DNA of 64,000 nt from Streptomyces thermolilacinus SPC6 (GTDB taxonomy: Bacteria; Actinomycetota; Actinomycetes; Streptomycetales; Streptomycetaceae), in contig NZ_ASHX02000001.1 in assembly GCF_000478605.2 (NCBI RefSeq), positions 620,001-684,000 on the forward strand. Direction: 5' to 3'. Position 1 is the stretch's first letter. The number at the start of each line of letters is the position of its first letter. A program made the position numbers and the translations under genes. Below are positions 41,204-49,677 of this stretch, in pieces. The notes beneath the pieces are model-generated. The model did not search any database. It saw only the letters and a program-made list of their open reading frames with translations, and was not told where the DNA came from.

Positions 41204-42076
41204 ATGACGGCTGACGACACGGAGGAGACCCGGCCGGGGGCCGTCCCTTCGGCGGTGCGCGCGGTGTACGGGCCGGACGACCTCAGCTCGGCGCCCGTGT
41301 TCCGGGGCGGATTCATCAACTTCGGCTACTGGGACGGCATCCGTCCGGACGGCCCGCTCACCGTCGAGGACCGGGTGCGCAGCGAACGGCAGTTGTACCG
41401 GCGGGTCCTGGACGCGCTGGGACCCGACGGGAACGGGCGGCGGCGGGGCCGGGCACTGGAGGTGGGGTGCGGGCTGGGCGTCGGCTGCGCGCTGGCCCTG
41501 GAGGAGTACCCGTACGACTCGGTGACCGGGATGGACATCCACCCGGACCAACTGGACCGGGCCCGCCGTGCCAACGCCGCGCTGCTCGCGGGGACACCCT
41601 GGCGACTGCGGCTGGTGCGGGGCGCGGCCGAGCGGATGCCGTTCGATGACGCCGAGTTCGACCAGGTGTACTCGGTGGAGGCCGCCCAGCACTTCCGCGA
41701 CCTGGAGGCGTTCGCGCGCGGGTGCGCCCGCGTGCTGCGGCCCGGCGGCCGTGCGGCGGTGGCGTCGTTCTTCGTACCGGGCGACGAGACGCGCCCGGAG
41801 GCGGCGCGGGAGCTGGCCGTACGGCTCGACAGCTTCGCGTCCGGTCTCGACGTGGCTCGCCCGGTGGGGGCGCTGACCGGCGCGCTGGCGGCCGCGGGAC
41901 TGGCGGACGTACGGGCGGTGTCGCTCGGAGCGTCCGTGTGGCCGGGTCTCGACCGGTACCTGGAGGGCCTCCACCTGGGCGTGTCCTGGCCGCGCGACTT
42001 CCTCCGCTCGTACCGTGACGGCCTCCTCGACTACTACCTGGTGACGGCCGACCGCCCTACGGATCAACGCAACTGA
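41204..42076 (+). CDS. Class I SAM-dependent methyltransferase
   Basis: A 290-residue methyltransferase resembling the MPBQ/sterol C-methyltransferase-like group. FRGGFINFGYWDG precedes the fold, RALEVGCGLGVGCALALEE is motif I, VTGMDIHPDQLDRARRAN the acidic loop, ERMPFDDAEFDQVYSVEAAQHF motif II with a His-Phe as in small-molecule C- and O-methyltransferases, and RVLRPGGRAAVASFF motif III. Substrate unknown. It lies 25 bp after the crystallin-domain gene on the same strand. Confidence 0.88.
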   Translation: MTADDTEETRPGAVPSAVRAVYGPDDLSSAPVFRGGFINFGYWDGIRPDGPLTVEDRVRSERQLYRRVLDALGPDGNGRRRGRALEVGCGLGVGCALALEEYPYDSVTGMDIHPDQLDRARRANAALLAGTPWRLRLVRGAAERMPFDDAEFDQVYSVEAAQHFRDLEAFARGCARVLRPGGRAAVASFFVPGDETRPEAARELAVRLDSFASGLDVARPVGALTGALAAAGLADVRAVSLGASVWPGLDRYLEGLHLGVSWPRDFLRSYRDGLLDYYLVTADRPTDQRN

Positions 42077-42170
42077 CGGTCATCGGCGCGACCAGCCGCC
42101 GCCCGGCGCACCCGGGCGTTCCCGTAGGCGCCGGACGCCGGAGGGGAAGAGGCCAGGGGAGGGTCTCACG

Positions 42171-42468
42171 GTGAGACGACAGAGGAAGCAGCGGCCGCTT
42201 CGGCCCGCCGAGGCCCCTCGACCTGCCGGCGCCCCCGGACGGCTGGCGCTTCGGCCTCGCGGCGGACGACGGCACGGTCTGCGGCCGACTCCCCGACGTA
42301 CCGCCCACGGCGCCCCCGCTGGAGGCCAGCTCCGCCGCCACGGCCCACGTCACCGCCCTGATCCGGGGTCTCCACGACCACGCCGCCCCCTGGCCTGGTC
42401 CGAGTGCGGTCGCCCGCCCCGAAGCCTGGACCGCCCGCATCACCACCGCCCCGCTCTCGGGCGCCTGA
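42171..42468 (+). pseudogene. Possible small gene with a frameshift
   Basis: A GTG at 42171 after GGGGAGGG starts VRRQRKQRPLRPAEAPR. Just beyond, shifting by one base near 42219, the DNA encodes DLPAPPDGWRFGLAADDGTV followed by CGRLPDVPP, SSAATAHVTALIRGLHDHAA and a stop at 42468. That second frame has protein-like composition but no start codon of its own after its last stop, so a single-base insertion near 42219 would explain both pieces. The start lies in a 7+1+7 palindrome (GTCTCAC-g-GTGAGAC, 42163-42177). The alternative is that neither piece is coding. Confidence 0.4.
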
Positions 42469-42525
42469 CGGCGGGCGCGAGCGTGGTCGGAGCCGCGCCG
42501 CGCCCCGTCGAAGTGCCGGGACAGC

Positions 42526-42541
42526 AGAAAGGCCCCGGCCT
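42526..42541 (-). terminator. Intrinsic terminator of tRNA-Leu
   Basis: On the minus strand AGGCCGGGGCCT forms a short hairpin followed by TTTCT. It lies 26 bases past the tRNA 3' end. Confidence 0.6.
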
Positions 42542-42566
42542 GAAGGACGGGACCTGTTGCTGTGAG

Positions 42567-42651
42567 TGTCCGAGGGGGGACTTGAACCCCCACGCCCGAT
42601 AAAGGGCACTAGCACCTCAAGCTAGCGCGTCTGCCATTCCGCCACCCGGAC
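42567..42651 (-). tRNA. tRNA-Leu (anticodon GAG)
   Basis: An 85-nt class II tRNA. The acceptor stem GTCCGGG pairs with CTCGGAC (one G-U), and the discriminator base is A at 42567. The D arm has GGCGGAATGGCAGACGC. The anticodon stem CTAGC/GCTAG encloses TTGAGGT, giving anticodon GAG, which reads CTC and CTT. A long variable arm (TGCCCTTTATCGGGCG) is as expected for tRNA-Leu. The T arm is GGGGGTTCAAGTCCCCC. The CCA end is not encoded. Confidence 0.97.
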
Positions 42652-42698
42652 TAGGTGTGTTTGTCGCTTCCGGGGTGTTCCCCGCGGCGACATGGATA

Positions 42699-42704
42699 AC
42701 TCTA
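42699..42704 (-). promoter_or_regulatory. Candidate -10 box for tRNA-Leu
   Basis: TAGAGT on the minus strand, about 48 bases before the tRNA 5' end. The -35 region (around GTGAAG) is weak. A GGGG-TGTT-CCCC hairpin lies in the precursor leader. Confidence 0.4.
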
Positions 42705-42798
42705 CCAGGGGTTTGAGGTGCCCTTCACCCTCATATCCCGTGGTCAGGTGGGGTGCCCGGGCGGTTTGCGGCGTGGCTACGGAGCGTGAGGGCGGCCG

Positions 42799-43743
42799 CT
42801 ACGGGGTGTAGATCACCTGGCCTGCGTACGACAGGTTGCCGCCGAAGCCGAAGAGGAGCGCCGGGGAGCCGGGGGGTACGTCGCCTCGGGCGACCAGCTT
42901 CGACAGGGCCATCGGGATGGACGCCGCCGAGGTGTTGCCGGACTCCGTGACGTCGCGGGCAACGACCGCGTTGACCGCGCCCATGCGACGGGCGAGCGGT
43001 TCGATGATGCGGAGGTTCGCCTGGTGCAGCACCACCGCCGCCAGGTCCTCCGGGGCGATCCCCGCGCGTTCGCAGACCTGGCGGGCGATGGGCGGGAGTT
43101 GGGTGGTGGCCCAGCGGTAGACCGTCTGGCCCTCCTGGGCGAAGCGCGGCGGGGTGCCCTCGATGCGTACGGCGTGACCCATCTCCGGGACGGATCCCCA
43201 CAGGACCGGGCCGATGCCCGGGGCGCCGTCGGGGGCGGCCTCCACGACCGCCGCGCCCGCCCCGTCGCCGACCAGGACGCACGTCGTGCGGTCCGTCCAG
43301 TCGGTGATCTCCGTCATCTTGTCCGCCCCGATGACCAGCGCGCGGCGCGCCGAGCCGGCCCGAACCGCGTGGTCGGCGGTGGCCAGGGCGTGGGTGAACC
43401 CGGCGCACACGACGTTCAGGTCCATCGTGGCCGGGGAGCCCATGCCGAGGCGGGCGGCGACGCGCGCGGCCATGTTCGGGGAGCGGTCGATCGCCGTGGA
43501 CGTGGCCACCAGGACGAGGTCGATGTCCGTCGGCATCAGGCCCGCGGAGGCCAGGGCCTTCGCGGCGGCGTGGGCGGCCATCTCGTCCACCGGCTCGTCC
43601 GGCCCCGCCATGTGGCGGGTGCGGATGCCGACGCGGCTGCGGATCCACTCGTCGCTGGTGTCCACCAGCTTCGCCACGTCGTCGTTGGTGAGTACCTTGG
43701 CGGGCTGGTAGTGCCCGAGCGCGGCGATACGAGTGCCCGTCAT
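42799..43743 (-). CDS. Beta-ketoacyl-ACP synthase III homologue (stand-alone)
   Basis: A 314-residue thiolase-fold condensing enzyme. The catalytic triad is Cys113 (LNVVCAGFTHAL), His240 (VVLHQANLRI) and Asn270 (ESGNTSAASIPMAL). The last segment LLFGFGGNLSYAGQVIYTP replaces the usual GAGLTWG ending with FGFGGNLSYAG. FabH normally condenses acyl-CoA with malonyl-ACP to start fatty-acid synthesis. This copy is not in a fabD-fabH-acpP-fabF cluster, so it is more likely a paralogue with a special primer or product. It is divergent from fdhD. Confidence 0.88.
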   Translation of the reverse strand: MTGTRIAALGHYQPAKVLTNDDVAKLVDTSDEWIRSRVGIRTRHMAGPDEPVDEMAAHAAAKALASAGLMPTDIDLVLVATSTAIDRSPNMAARVAARLGMGSPATMDLNVVCAGFTHALATADHAVRAGSARRALVIGADKMTEITDWTDRTTCVLVGDGAGAAVVEAAPDGAPGIGPVLWGSVPEMGHAVRIEGTPPRFAQEGQTVYRWATTQLPPIARQVCERAGIAPEDLAAVVLHQANLRIIEPLARRMGAVNAVVARDVTESGNTSAASIPMALSKLVARGDVPPGSPALLFGFGGNLSYAGQVIYTP

Positions 43744-43957
43744 GCCCGGGGACCCCCTCGGCTGGTTGGTGGGTGGTGGTCAAGAGCCCCAAGTCTGGTC
43801 AGCGACTCATGGGTAACCCGTCGCGTGATCCCACAGCATTCACGCCCGCCTCTTGGAGGGTCCGCCACATCGCCGCCTACCGGTTCGTGGGTTGCGCCGT
43901 GGACGACAATGGCCTTCCGGGCAGTACTGGTACGGACAGGACGAGGGGACGGGGCAC

Positions 43958-44812
43958 ATGGGACGGGTCACGGAACGGCGGCGCGTCATCCGCGTGCGGG
44001 ACGGGGCCGTGTCCGCCCGGCCGGACACGCTCGTCGCGGAGGAACCCCTGGAGATCCGCCTGAACGGCAAGCCCCTCGCCGTCACCATGCGCACGCCGGG
44101 CGACGACTTCACGCTCGCCGCCGGGTTCCTGGTCAGCGAGGGCGTGCTCGGCTCGGCGGACGACGTGCGGAACATCGCGTACTGCGCGGGCGCCCGTGAC
44201 GACGGCGGCAACACGTACAACGTGGTGGACGTGCGGCTCGCGCCGGGCGTGCCGGTGCCGGACATCACGCTGGAGCGGAACGTCTACACGACGTCTTCGT
44301 GCGGGCTGTGCGGCAAGGCCAGCCTGGACGCGGTGCGCACGACCGCCCGGTTCACGCTCGCGGACGGCCCGCCGGTACGGGTCGGGGTGGACGTGCTAGC
44401 CGCGCTGCCGGACCGGCTGCGGGCCGCGCAGCAGGTGTTCGAGCGGACCGGCGGGCTGCACGCGGCGGCCCTGTTCTCCCCGTCGGGTGAGCTGATCGAC
44501 GTACGGGAGGACGTGGGGCGGCACAACGCCGTGGACAAGGTCGTCGGGAGGGCCCTGCGGGAGGGGCGGCTGCCGCTGGGCGGGACGGTGCTGATGGTGT
44601 CGGGCCGCGCGTCGTTCGAGCTGGCGCAGAAGGCGGTGATGGCGGGCGTCCCGGTGCTGGCGGCCGTGTCGGCGCCGTCGTCGCTCGCCGTGGACCTGGC
44701 CGCCGAGACCGGGCTGACGCTGGTCGGATTCCTGCGGGGCGGGTCGATGAACGTGTACGCGGGGGAGGAGCGGCTGCTGGCCTCGGACGGCGGTCCTCTG
44801 GTGGCGGGCTGA
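43958..44812 (+). CDS. fdhD: FdhD, formate dehydrogenase sulfur carrier / accessory protein
   Basis: A 284-residue FdhD. It passes sulfur from a cysteine desulfurase to the molybdenum cofactor of formate dehydrogenase-type enzymes. [13 protein letters not shown] (Cys115, Cys118) is the sulfur-carrying CxxC. Other family segments are [64 protein letters not shown] and [22 protein letters not shown] at 43958 follows ACGAGGGGAC. No formate dehydrogenase gene is in the window, but a ferredoxin-like gene converges on it. Confidence 0.95.
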   Translation: MGRVTERRRVIRVRDGAVSARPDTLVAEEPLEIRLNGKPLAVTMRTPGDDFTLAAGFLVSEGVLGSADDVRNIAYCAGARDDGGNTYNVVDVRLAPGVPVPDITLERNVYTTSSCGLCGKASLDAVRTTARFTLADGPPVRVGVDVLAALPDRLRAAQQVFERTGGLHAAALFSPSGELIDVREDVGRHNAVDKVVGRALREGRLPLGGTVLMVSGRASFELAQKAVMAGVPVLAAVSAPSSLAVDLAAETGLTLVGFLRGGSMNVYAGEERLLASDGGPLVAG

Positions 44813-44827
44813 CCCCCGGTCGTCGCC

Positions 44828-44857
44828 GCGTACGGGCCGTGGCCGCCGTCCGTACGC
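44828..44857. terminator. Bidirectional terminator, 8-bp perfect stem
   Basis: GCGTACGG (44828-44835) pairs with CCGTACGC (44850-44857) over a 14-base loop between the convergent fdhD and ferredoxin genes. Confidence 0.6.
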
Positions 44858-44906
44858 CCCCGGCCCCTCCCCCGTACGTGCCGTCCCGCCGCCGCCCGTG
44901 CCCGCG

Positions 44907-45311
44907 CTAGCGGGATCGGCTGCCGGCCTGCGTCGGGGGGTCGATCATCTGGAGGGTGAGCGTCGCCGGGGGCTCGGCCATGCCCGGCCCGCCCGCCTCC
45001 ACCCACGCCAGGATGTCGTCCAGGCAGTCGTCGTCCAGCGCCCAGCCGATCCACGCCGCGCGGGCGCCCCGCCGCCGGGCCTCGGTGGACGGCTGGACGA
45101 CCACGACGTTGGCCTGGCCGCACGGGCCGAGGCAGTCGCTCGTACGGACGGCGAGCCTCCCGCCGGACGCCGCCGCGGCCTGCCGCAGCCGCTCCAGCTG
45201 GCCCGCGTGGTCCGTGCCCGGGTTCTTGCGCGGGTCACCGCAGCAGCAGCCCCGGCACACGACGAGCGAGCACGGCCGGGACGCCCCGGGACGTATCCAG
45301 CCGCGCGTCAC
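44907..45311 (-). CDS. Thioredoxin-like [2Fe-2S] ferredoxin
   Basis: A 134-residue protein. CSLVVCRGCCCGDPRKNPGT carries an unusually Cys-rich N-terminal cluster (Cys14, Cys19, Cys22-24), and SDCLGPCGQANVVVV gives Cys60 and Cys64 in the C-x3-C spacing of thioredoxin-like ferredoxins. The C-terminal part (WIGWALDDDCLDDILAWVEAGGPG) is helical. GTG at 45311 follows GGAGGGG. Such proteins are often linked to formate dehydrogenase or cobalamin genes. The fdhD neighbour supports an electron-transfer role with a molybdoenzyme; this is inference. Confidence 0.82.
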   Translation of the reverse strand: MTRGWIRPGASRPCSLVVCRGCCCGDPRKNPGTDHAGQLERLRQAAAASGGRLAVRTSDCLGPCGQANVVVVQPSTEARRRGARAAWIGWALDDDCLDDILAWVEAGGPGMAEPPATLTLQMIDPPTQAGSRSR

Positions 45312-45693
45312 CGCGCCCCTCCGGGAAGGCGCGGGGGCGGGAAGGACCGGGTGGGTGGCACGGGCACGGGTACGGGCATGGCCCTCACCGTAGCCGCCGT
45401 GATCTTGCCCGGCGAGAGTGGGTGCGCGGCGGCAGGCGGTACGGCCCGCGGCGCACCGGCGCTCTTCGGCCATCCCTCCTGTGGCCGTGGCGTACGGATT
45501 CGGTGGAGATTCCCCTGTCGCCGTCGGCCGGGCAGTCGGCGGCCCGCCTCTCTCCCGGCCCCCGTGACCATGTGCGCACCGGTCTGACCAGTGGAGATGA
45601 CATGTGTCCAGACTTCACGAAGACGCTCCCGCCGGAACTCTCCGTCCGGTACCGTCACTCTCCGCTGTGCTGAGCGCCACAAGGAGCAGGCCA
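45312..45693. promoter_or_regulatory. Divergent intergenic region, ferredoxin / acyl-CoA synthetase
   Basis: This region of 382 bases holds promoters for both genes. A possible 23-codon upstream frame (ATG at 45602 after GGAGATGAC, stop at 45671-45673) precedes the synthetase gene; it may be a leader peptide or chance. GGTACCGT (near 45647) is a possible -10 for a shorter transcript that would exclude it. AAGGAG (45681-45686) is the ribosome site of the synthetase. No other gene is seen. Confidence 0.4.
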
Positions 45694-47517
45694 TTGCGCG
45701 AGTTGACAGTCCCGCCCCTGGCGGCGGCTCCGCTGGTCGGCGGGCTGGCCGACGCCGTGTTCGACCACGCCGGGAGCGAGCCCGGCCGGGTGGCCCTCGG
45801 CCGGAAGGACGCGTCCGGGGTGTGGCGCGACGTCACGTCGGGGGCGTTCAGGGACGAGGTGCTGGCCCTCGCCAAGGGGCTCCTCGCGCACGGCGTGCGG
45901 TTCGGGGACCGGGTCGCGATCATGTCCCGTACGCGCTACGAGTGGACGCTGTTCGACTTCGCACTGTGGACCGTCGGCGCGCAGCCCGTGCCCGTGTACC
46001 CGACGTCATCCGCCGACCAGGTGCACTGGATGCTCCACGACGCGGGGGTCAGCGCGTGCGTGGTCGAGCACGAGGACCACGCGATGACGGTCGGCTCCGT
46101 CGTGGACCGCCTGCCGCACCTCAAGCGGCTGTGGCAGCTCGACACGGGGGCGGTGGACGAGCTGGTAGCGGCGGGCGCGCGGATCGACGACGAGGTGGTG
46201 CACCGGCACCGGCGGGCGGTCACCCCGGAGTCCGTCGCCACCGTCATCTACACCTCCGGGACGACCGGCCGCCCCAAGGGGTGCGTGCTGACGCACGGCA
46301 ACTTCATGTTCGAGTCGGACACGCTGCTGCGCCGCTGGGAGCCGGTGTTCCGCTCCAAGCCGGGCGAGGAGGCGTCCACGCTGCTGTTCCTGCCGCTCGC
46401 GCATGTCTTCGGCCGCATGGTGGAGGTCTCGGCGGTGCGGGGCCGGGTGAAGCTGGGCCACCAGCCGCAGCTGGCGGCGGGCGCGCTGCTGCCGGACCTG
46501 GCGGCGTTCCGGCCGACGTTCGTGCTGGCCGTGCCGTACGTCTTCGAGAAGGTCCTCGCCTCCGCGCGGCGCCGCGCGGAGGCAGAGGGGAAGGGCGGCG
46601 TCTTCGAGCGGGCGGTCGAGGTGGCCGTGCGGTACGCGGAGGCGCGGGAGGACCGGGACTTCAGGCTGGGCCCCGGCCCTTCGGCGGCGCTGCGGGTGCG
46701 GCACCAGTTCTTCGACAAGGTCGTGTACGCGAAGGTGCGCGAGGCGTTCGGCGGGCGGGTGCGGCACGCCATGTCGGGCGGCTCGGCGATGGACCGGCGT
46801 ACGGGGCTGTTCTTCGCGGGCGCGGGCATCACCGTGTACGAGGGGTACGGGCTGACGGAGACGTCGTCGGCGGCGACCGCGAACCCGCCGGAGCGGACCC
46901 GGTACGGCACGGTGGGGCGGCCCGTGCCGGGCACGTCGGTGCGGATCGCGGACGACGGCGAGGTGTGGCTGCGCGGCCCGCACGTCTTCTCCGGGTACCT
47001 GAACGACCCGGCCGCAGGGGACGCGGTGCTGCGTGACGGCTGGCTCGCCACCGGGGACCTGGGGTCGCTGGACGGGGACGGCTATCTGACGATCACCGGG
47101 CGGAAGAAGGAGATCCTGGTGACGACGAGCGGCAAGAGCGTGGCGCCGCTCGCGCTGGAGGACCGCGTACGGTCGCATCCGCTGGTCGCGCAGTGTGTCG
47201 TGGTCGGCAACGACCGGCCGTACATCGCGGCGCTGGTCACCCTCGACCCGGAGGCGGTCGAGCACTGGCTCGCCATGCAGCGGCGGGGCCCGATGCCCGC
47301 GTCGGAGCTGGTCCGCGACCCGGCGCTGGAGAAGGAGATCCGCCGGGCGGTCATCGCCGCGAACACGCTGGTCTCGCACGCCGAGTCGATCCGCACCTTC
47401 CGGATACTGGCGCACCCGTTCAGCGAGGAGCAGGGGCTGCTGACCCCGTCGCTGAAGCTGAAGCGGCGCGCGATCGAGAAGCTGTACGCGTCGGAGGTCG
47501 AGGCGCTGTACCGCTGA
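45694..47517 (+). CDS. Long-chain fatty-acid CoA ligase (AMP-forming)
   Basis: A 607-residue acyl-CoA synthetase of the FadD15 type. VIYTSGTTGRPKGCVLTHGN is the AMP/P-loop motif, FEGYGLTETS-like text appears as YEGYGLTETSSAATAN, DGWLATGDLGSLDGDGYLTITGRKKEILVTTSGKSVAP is the hinge and C-terminal motif, and the terminal SLKLKRRAIEKLY carries the catalytic Lys. It activates fatty acids for degradation or complex-lipid synthesis. TTG at 45694 is chosen: AAGGAG lies 7 bases upstream and the sequence then reads LRELTVPPL, typical of this subfamily. It could feed the beta-oxidation operon elsewhere in the window. Confidence 0.93.
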   Translation: MRELTVPPLAAAPLVGGLADAVFDHAGSEPGRVALGRKDASGVWRDVTSGAFRDEVLALAKGLLAHGVRFGDRVAIMSRTRYEWTLFDFALWTVGAQPVPVYPTSSADQVHWMLHDAGVSACVVEHEDHAMTVGSVVDRLPHLKRLWQLDTGAVDELVAAGARIDDEVVHRHRRAVTPESVATVIYTSGTTGRPKGCVLTHGNFMFESDTLLRRWEPVFRSKPGEEASTLLFLPLAHVFGRMVEVSAVRGRVKLGHQPQLAAGALLPDLAAFRPTFVLAVPYVFEKVLASARRRAEAEGKGGVFERAVEVAVRYAEAREDRDFRLGPGPSAALRVRHQFFDKVVYAKVREAFGGRVRHAMSGGSAMDRRTGLFFAGAGITVYEGYGLTETSSAATANPPERTRYGTVGRPVPGTSVRIADDGEVWLRGPHVFSGYLNDPAAGDAVLRDGWLATGDLGSLDGDGYLTITGRKKEILVTTSGKSVAPLALEDRVRSHPLVAQCVVVGNDRPYIAALVTLDPEAVEHWLAMQRRGPMPASELVRDPALEKEIRRAVIAANTLVSHAESIRTFRILAHPFSEEQGLLTPSLKLKRRAIEKLYASEVEALYR

Positions 47518-47532
47518 GGGCCGGGTACGGAA

Positions 47533-47567
47533 GCGGCGGCCGGGTCCGTGAGGTGCCCGGCCGCCGC
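47533..47567. terminator. Bidirectional terminator, 12-bp perfect stem
   Basis: GCGGCGGCCGGG (47533-47544) pairs with CCCGGCCGCCGC (47556-47567) over an 11-base loop, between the convergent acyl-CoA synthetase and membrane-protein genes. Confidence 0.8.
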
Positions 47568-47587
47568 CCCGTGTCCGTGCCGTGTGG

Positions 47588-48385
47588 TCACGGCCTGCCG
47601 GGCACCCCCGGGCGGCCGTTGCCACGGGTCAGGGTGTAGCCCCAGATGCCGGCCAGGGCGGCGAGCGCGGCTCCGGTGGCCGTCCACAGCCAGCGCGCCG
47701 ACCACCAGCCGGACGCCCAGCCGTCCTCGGGCTCCACGGTCGCCGACGAGCCCTGGACCAGCGGCTCGGACAGGCGGCCGTCCACGTCCGCGGCGGCGCC
47801 CGCGTCCTCGGCGGAGACGTCGAGCGCCGCGTCGAAGGGCAGGCCGATGTCGGTCGCGGCGAGGCGGGTGGCGGTGAGGCGCACGTAGTACGCGCCGGGC
47901 AGCGGGTCGTTCGACCACGGCTCGGCCCAGCCGCGCACGGTGGGCAGGTGGCAGGTGAGCGTGACCGTGCGGGCGTCCGCCGCGAGGGCCCGCGCGTCGC
48001 TTCCGTGGGTGCACGCCTGACGGCGGCGCAGCCCGTCGTACACGTCGATCCGCCAGGTCGCGGCGGCGCTGCGGGCGGACGTCTCGGGCAGGGTGACCGT
48101 GGCGCGGACGGTGGCCCGGTCTCCCGTGTCGGCGGGGAACTGCCAGTACAGGTAGTCGCCCGTGGACGCCTGGGCGGTGGCGCGCTGGCCGGGGCTGACG
48201 GCGGTGGCCGCGCGGAACGACGTACCGGCCTCGGTCGGCGCGGGCGCCTCACCGTCCGTCGCGGCCGTGGTGGGCGTGGGGCTCGCGGCGGCGGCCGTGC
48301 CCGGTACGGCGAGACCGCCCAGCAGGGCCGCCCCGGCGAGCAGGGCGGCGGTTGCGGCGGTGCGCGAGGTCCGTACGGTACGCAT
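47588..48385 (-). CDS. Exported, membrane-anchored hypothetical protein (vWA partner)
   Basis: A 265-residue protein. A signal peptide (RTSRTAATAALLAGAALLGG, then AAA-A) leads a beta-rich extracytoplasmic domain (YLYWQFPADTGDRATVRATV, TWRIDVYDGLRRRQACTHG, AYYVRLTATRLAATDIGLPF). One hydrophobic helix near the C-terminus (WLWTATGAALAALAGIWGY) and a short basic tail anchor it. Its ATG shares one base with the stop of the vWA gene (TGATG), so the two are translationally coupled. No known family; two Cys (about 135 and 154) may form a disulfide. The vWA partner has a similar beta-rich domain after its own vWA module, so the two proteins may work together at the cell surface. Confidence 0.78.
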   Translation of the reverse strand: MRTVRTSRTAATAALLAGAALLGGLAVPGTAAAASPTPTTAATDGEAPAPTEAGTSFRAATAVSPGQRATAQASTGDYLYWQFPADTGDRATVRATVTLPETSARSAAATWRIDVYDGLRRRQACTHGSDARALAADARTVTLTCHLPTVRGWAEPWSNDPLPGAYYVRLTATRLAATDIGLPFDAALDVSAEDAGAAADVDGRLSEPLVQGSSATVEPEDGWASGWWSARWLWTATGAALAALAGIWGYTLTRGNGRPGVPGRP

Positions 48386-49671
48386 CAGTTGGTCCTCCAG
48401 ACGGTGACGCGCCAGCGCGAGATCCAGCCCCACAGCAGTCCGGTGAGGAACCCGGCGACGACGAGCGCGCCGAGCATCCACCAGCCCCGGCCGAGGCCGA
48501 AGAAGGCGGTGTCCCCCGCGTCGCTGGGGCCGTCGACGACGGCGACGCTCAGCTCGACGGGCAGGCCTGGCGTGGTCTTGACGCCGGAGGGGGCGGAGAA
48601 GGAGTTGCTGACGCGCAGGCAGACCGTCTCGGCGGCGGGCTTGGTGTCCCCGTCGGTGTCGGCGCCCCCGATGTCGGCCTTCGGGTAGCGCAGGCCCGTC
48701 GATATGACGTCGGTACGGCCGTCACCTGCGGCCTCGCCGCGCACGATCTCGCGCCCGGCGAGGGTGGAGGCCCGCAGCAGGACGCCGTAGTCGCGGTGGA
48801 CAGCGCGGTCGGCGGCGACGCTCACCGAGGCGCGCAGTTCCTGGCCCGGCAGCACCTCGACGCGGTACCAGCGGTGCTGGCCGAACGTCTCGCGGTCGGT
48901 GTACAGGCCCGGCTGGAGGACGGGCGCCTTGGCGCAGCCGTCGGCGCCCTCGGTGGCGACGGGCGTGAGCACCGGCTTGGCGGCGCGGTCCACCAACTGG
49001 CTCACTCTGTCCGACAGTTCGTCGGTGTGCTGGACGGAGGTGTACGTGCCGCCGGTGGCCTCGGCGATGCAGATCAGCTGGGCGCGGGTCTTGGCGTCCG
49101 GGACGAGGCCGAGCGTGTCGATGGTGAGGTGGATGCCCTTGGCGGCGATCTCCCGGGCGACCTGGCACGGGTCGAGGGGCGCGCAGGTGTCCTCGCCGTC
49201 GGTGATGAGGACGATCCGGCGGGTGGCGTCGCCGCCCTCCAGGTCCTTCGCGGCGCCGAGCAGCGCGGGCCCGATGGGCGTCCAGCCGGTCGGGGTGAGC
49301 GTCGCGACGGCGGCCTTGGCCTCCGTACGGTCGAGCGGGCCGACGGGGTAGAGCTGCCGGGTGTCCTTGCAGCCCTCCTTCCGGTCCTTGCCCGGGTAGT
49401 CGGCGCCGAGGGTGCGGATGCCGAGCCGCACCTCGTCGGGCACGGCGTCGAGCACCTCGTTGAACGCCTGCTTCGCGGCGGCCATCCGGGACTGGCCGTC
49501 GATGTCGCGGGCCCGCATGGACCCGCTGACGTCCAGCACCAGTTCGACCTTGGGCGGTTCCTTGGCGGCCGGTTCCCCGGCGTCGGCCCGGGCGGCCACC
49601 GGGGAGAGGCCGCCCGTCAGGGTGACCAGCAGGCCGCACAGACCGGCCGCCAGTCGCTTTCGTGTGATCAT
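48385..49671 (-). CDS. Exported von Willebrand factor A domain protein
   Basis: A 428-residue membrane-anchored protein. Signal peptide (RKRLAAGLCGLLVTLTGGL, ARA-D), then a vWA domain in which Asp47, Ser49 and Ser51 (LDVSGSM) form the MIDAS with TPTGWTPIG and LITDGEDTCAP. After about residue 240 comes a beta-rich domain (KAPVLQPGLYTDRETFGQHR, WYRVEVLPGQELRASVSVA). A single C-terminal helix (WWMLGALVVAGFLTGLLWGW) and a basic tail end the chain. ATG at 49671 has no ribosome site but lies 7 bases after TATGAT, so the mRNA is probably leaderless. Metal-dependent binding of a protein ligand outside the cell is the likely role. Confidence 0.88.
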   Translation of the reverse strand: MITRKRLAAGLCGLLVTLTGGLSPVAARADAGEPAAKEPPKVELVLDVSGSMRARDIDGQSRMAAAKQAFNEVLDAVPDEVRLGIRTLGADYPGKDRKEGCKDTRQLYPVGPLDRTEAKAAVATLTPTGWTPIGPALLGAAKDLEGGDATRRIVLITDGEDTCAPLDPCQVAREIAAKGIHLTIDTLGLVPDAKTRAQLICIAEATGGTYTSVQHTDELSDRVSQLVDRAAKPVLTPVATEGADGCAKAPVLQPGLYTDRETFGQHRWYRVEVLPGQELRASVSVAADRAVHRDYGVLLRASTLAGREIVRGEAAGDGRTDVISTGLRYPKADIGGADTDGDTKPAAETVCLRVSNSFSAPSGVKTTPGLPVELSVAVVDGPSDAGDTAFFGLGRGWWMLGALVVAGFLTGLLWGWISRWRVTVWRTN

Positions 49672-49677
49672 CGACGG

